A DNA stretch of 5,947 nt, taken from positions 1 to 5,947 of the forward strand of contig JAGOBN010000279.1 of NCBI GenBank assembly GCA_017999235.1, given 5' to 3'. How positions within the stretch are numbered: the stretch's first letter is position 1; each line of letters starts with the position of its first letter. This DNA is from Anaerolineales bacterium. GTDB lineage: Bacteria > Chloroflexota > Anaerolineae > Anaerolineales > UBA6663. The position numbers and the translations under genes were made by a program. The notes beneath the pieces are model-generated. The model had not been told where the DNA came from. It was given only the letters and a program-made list of their open reading frames with translations, and made no database searches. Below are positions 4,791 through 5,947 of this stretch, piece after piece.

Positions 4791-5947
4791 TCGCCGGCGG
4801 CGGAAATGACCGGGAGAAACAAAGCGTACGCGGCCTGATAAGCCAGATGCCGGGCGGAAGGCTGGCCGGCGGCGGTCTGGCCGCCCAGCGCGTGCAGGGT
4901 GGCCCCCAGCACGGCTAAGCGCGCGCCGAAATCCGGCCGAGGGTCGGAGGGCAGCGGCTGCCAGGCCTCGCCGCCGGGCGTAAACCGCCAGGACGTCAAT
5001 GTGGCGGCATCCTGCGCGCCGATGATGTAGATGACGTCCGCTAAACTGAGAGCCTCCGTTGGCGTTAGGCCCACCGGCAAAGCCGGGCTGGTCTGCCACG
5101 GAGGCTCTCCCGCTTCCGCCCGGCTGGCGGAGAAGACCTCCACAACGGTGAGCGCCCGCTGGCCGTCGGTGCCGCCCACGATATAGATGCGATCACCCAC
5201 CACCACCGCGCCGGCTTGCCCGCGCGCGGTGGGCATGGGCGCCAGCTCCTGCCAGTCATCGCGCCCCGGATCGTAAACCAGGACGGAGGCCGTGAACGCG
5301 CGTCCGTCCCAGCCTCCAAAGAGATAGAGCTTGCCTTCAAACGCCACCGCCGCGTAAGCGCTGCGGCCGGCGGGGAGTGGCGCGAGTTCGCGCCAGGCAT
5401 CCTGGCGCGGGTCATACACGGCGAGCTCGGCCGAAACTTCCCCGGAGGCCAAGCGGCCGCCCGGCACATAGATCTGGCCGCCGATGGTGACGGCGCCGGC
5501 GTCCGTGACCGGGCGCGGCTTGTCGGCCAGCCGCTGCCAGGTATCGCCGGCCGGATCGTATTTGTCCAGGCGGCCGGTGACCGTGGCGGCGGTTTCCCCC
5601 GCGATGGCATACAGCTGGTTCTCGTACACGGTGACCGCCAAGCCTTGGCGCGCCTCCGGCAAGGGCGCGCGCGGCTCCCATTGGCTGACCAACACGGTTG
5701 GGAGGGGTGTGGGTGTCACCGCCGCCGGCCGGCTGGCCGTCCACCAAACGGCCAGGGCCGCCAGGGCCAGCAGCCCAAGGCCCAGCCCGCCCATCCAGCG
5801 CGGGCGCGCGGGCACCGGCTCCAGCGGTGGTTCAGGGGCGTTGAGGCCGGGTGCGGGCGCTTCGTCCTCCAGCGCGGGCGCCTCCATGACCGCCTCGGTC
5901 TCGCTGGGCGGGCGCGTGGGGACCGGTGCATAGCCGTGCCGGATGGG
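4787..5947 (-). CDS. membrane-anchored kelch-repeat beta-propeller protein (5' end beyond window)
   Basis: The reading frame is open from TAG 4787-4789 to the right edge (386 codons seen). An ATG at 5885-5887 with GAGG 5 nt upstream could be a start giving 366 residues. However, the 20 codons before it keep strongly GC-rich third positions and continue the same Pro/Glu linker, so I regard the gene as 5'-partial. Numbering from that ATG: a Pro/Glu-rich cytoplasmic tail (1-30), one membrane helix (32-50) preceded by RPR, a TPTPLPT linker, then kelch blades at about 76-123, 125-172, 172-219 and 220-270, and two degenerate ones (271-313, 314-350). Blades show IYVPGG/LYLFGG/IYIVGG glycine pairs and the following 'VYDP...W..L.PLP' pattern. 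The N-terminal SQWEPRAPLP strand may close the ring with the C-terminal HLAYQA strand, giving a six-bladed propeller. The end YALFLPVISAAGD resembles C-termini of exported Chloroflexota proteins. Kelch propellers usually bind proteins or sugars; no catalytic residues are apparent. Confidence 0.85.
   Translation of the reverse strand, partial: PIRHGYAPVPTRPPSETEAVMEAPALEDEAPAPGLNAPEPPLEPVPARPRWMGGLGLGLLALAALAVWWTASRPAAVTPTPLPTVLVSQWEPRAPLPEARQGLAVTVYENQLYAIAGETAATVTGRLDKYDPAGDTWQRLADKPRPVTDAGAVTIGGQIYVPGGRLASGEVSAELAVYDPRQDAWRELAPLPAGRSAYAAVAFEGKLYLFGGWDGRAFTASVLVYDPGRDDWQELAPMPTARGQAGAVVVGDRIYIVGGTDGQRALTVVEVFSASRAEAGEPPWQTSPALPVGLTPTEALSLADVIYIIGAQDAATLTSWRFTPGGEAWQPLPSDPRPDFGARLAVLGATLHALGGQTAAGQPSARHLAYQAAYALFLPVISAAGD

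Noticed and set aside
4269..5099. Minus-strand open frame spanning the lipoprotein and kelch genes
   Set aside because: It is low complexity and Arg-rich, overlaps two supported genes and has no recognisable motif.

Overview
The window is GC-rich bacterial DNA carrying six protein-coding genes. No RNA gene, transposon, phage gene or CRISPR array is visible. The best guess for the host is a member of the Chloroflexota (Anaerolineae/Caldilineae-like). This is inferred, not proven. The reasons are the Pro/Thr/Ala-rich linkers after lipoprotein or membrane anchors (for example TPTPLPT), the hydrophobic 'LFLPVIS'-type C-terminus on an extracellular protein, and the secreted proteins built from repeated 'VPLV-x-(K/R)' modules.

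Left part (21-1735, + strand): a SAM-dependent methyltransferase overlaps by an ATGA junction a multi-pass membrane protein of the lysylphosphatidylglycerol-synthase TM / UPF0104 type. The pair looks translationally coupled and would fit a surface glycan or lipid-modification locus that continues to the left. Facing it, and overlapping its 3' end by 23 bp, is a second, unrelated-looking methyltransferase on the - strand (1713-2486).

Middle (2487-2633): this is the only clearly regulatory stretch. It separates the - strand methyltransferase from a divergently transcribed secreted protein. It holds a perfect TATAAT on the - strand that coincides with the best + strand -10, a direct-repeat/inverted-repeat cluster, and an unusual leader in which one CTCTC tract can pair either with an upstream GAGAG (making a U-tailed hairpin) or with the GAGAGA next to the methyltransferase start codon.

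Right part (2634-5947): three exported proteins. The first (2634-4127, +) is a 497-residue secreted protein made of about four related beta-rich modules, followed by a strong intrinsic terminator. The second (start best placed at GTG 4215, +) is a lipoprotein with a carboxypeptidase-regulatory-like (transthyretin-like) domain. The third (4787 to the right edge, -) is a membrane-anchored kelch beta-propeller protein whose reading frame stays open to the window edge, so its true N-terminus is probably outside. Together the window reads as a cell-envelope/surface neighbourhood. I do not see a recognisable defence, toxin or biosynthetic system. The most unusual items are the leader/divergent control region and the modular secreted protein.
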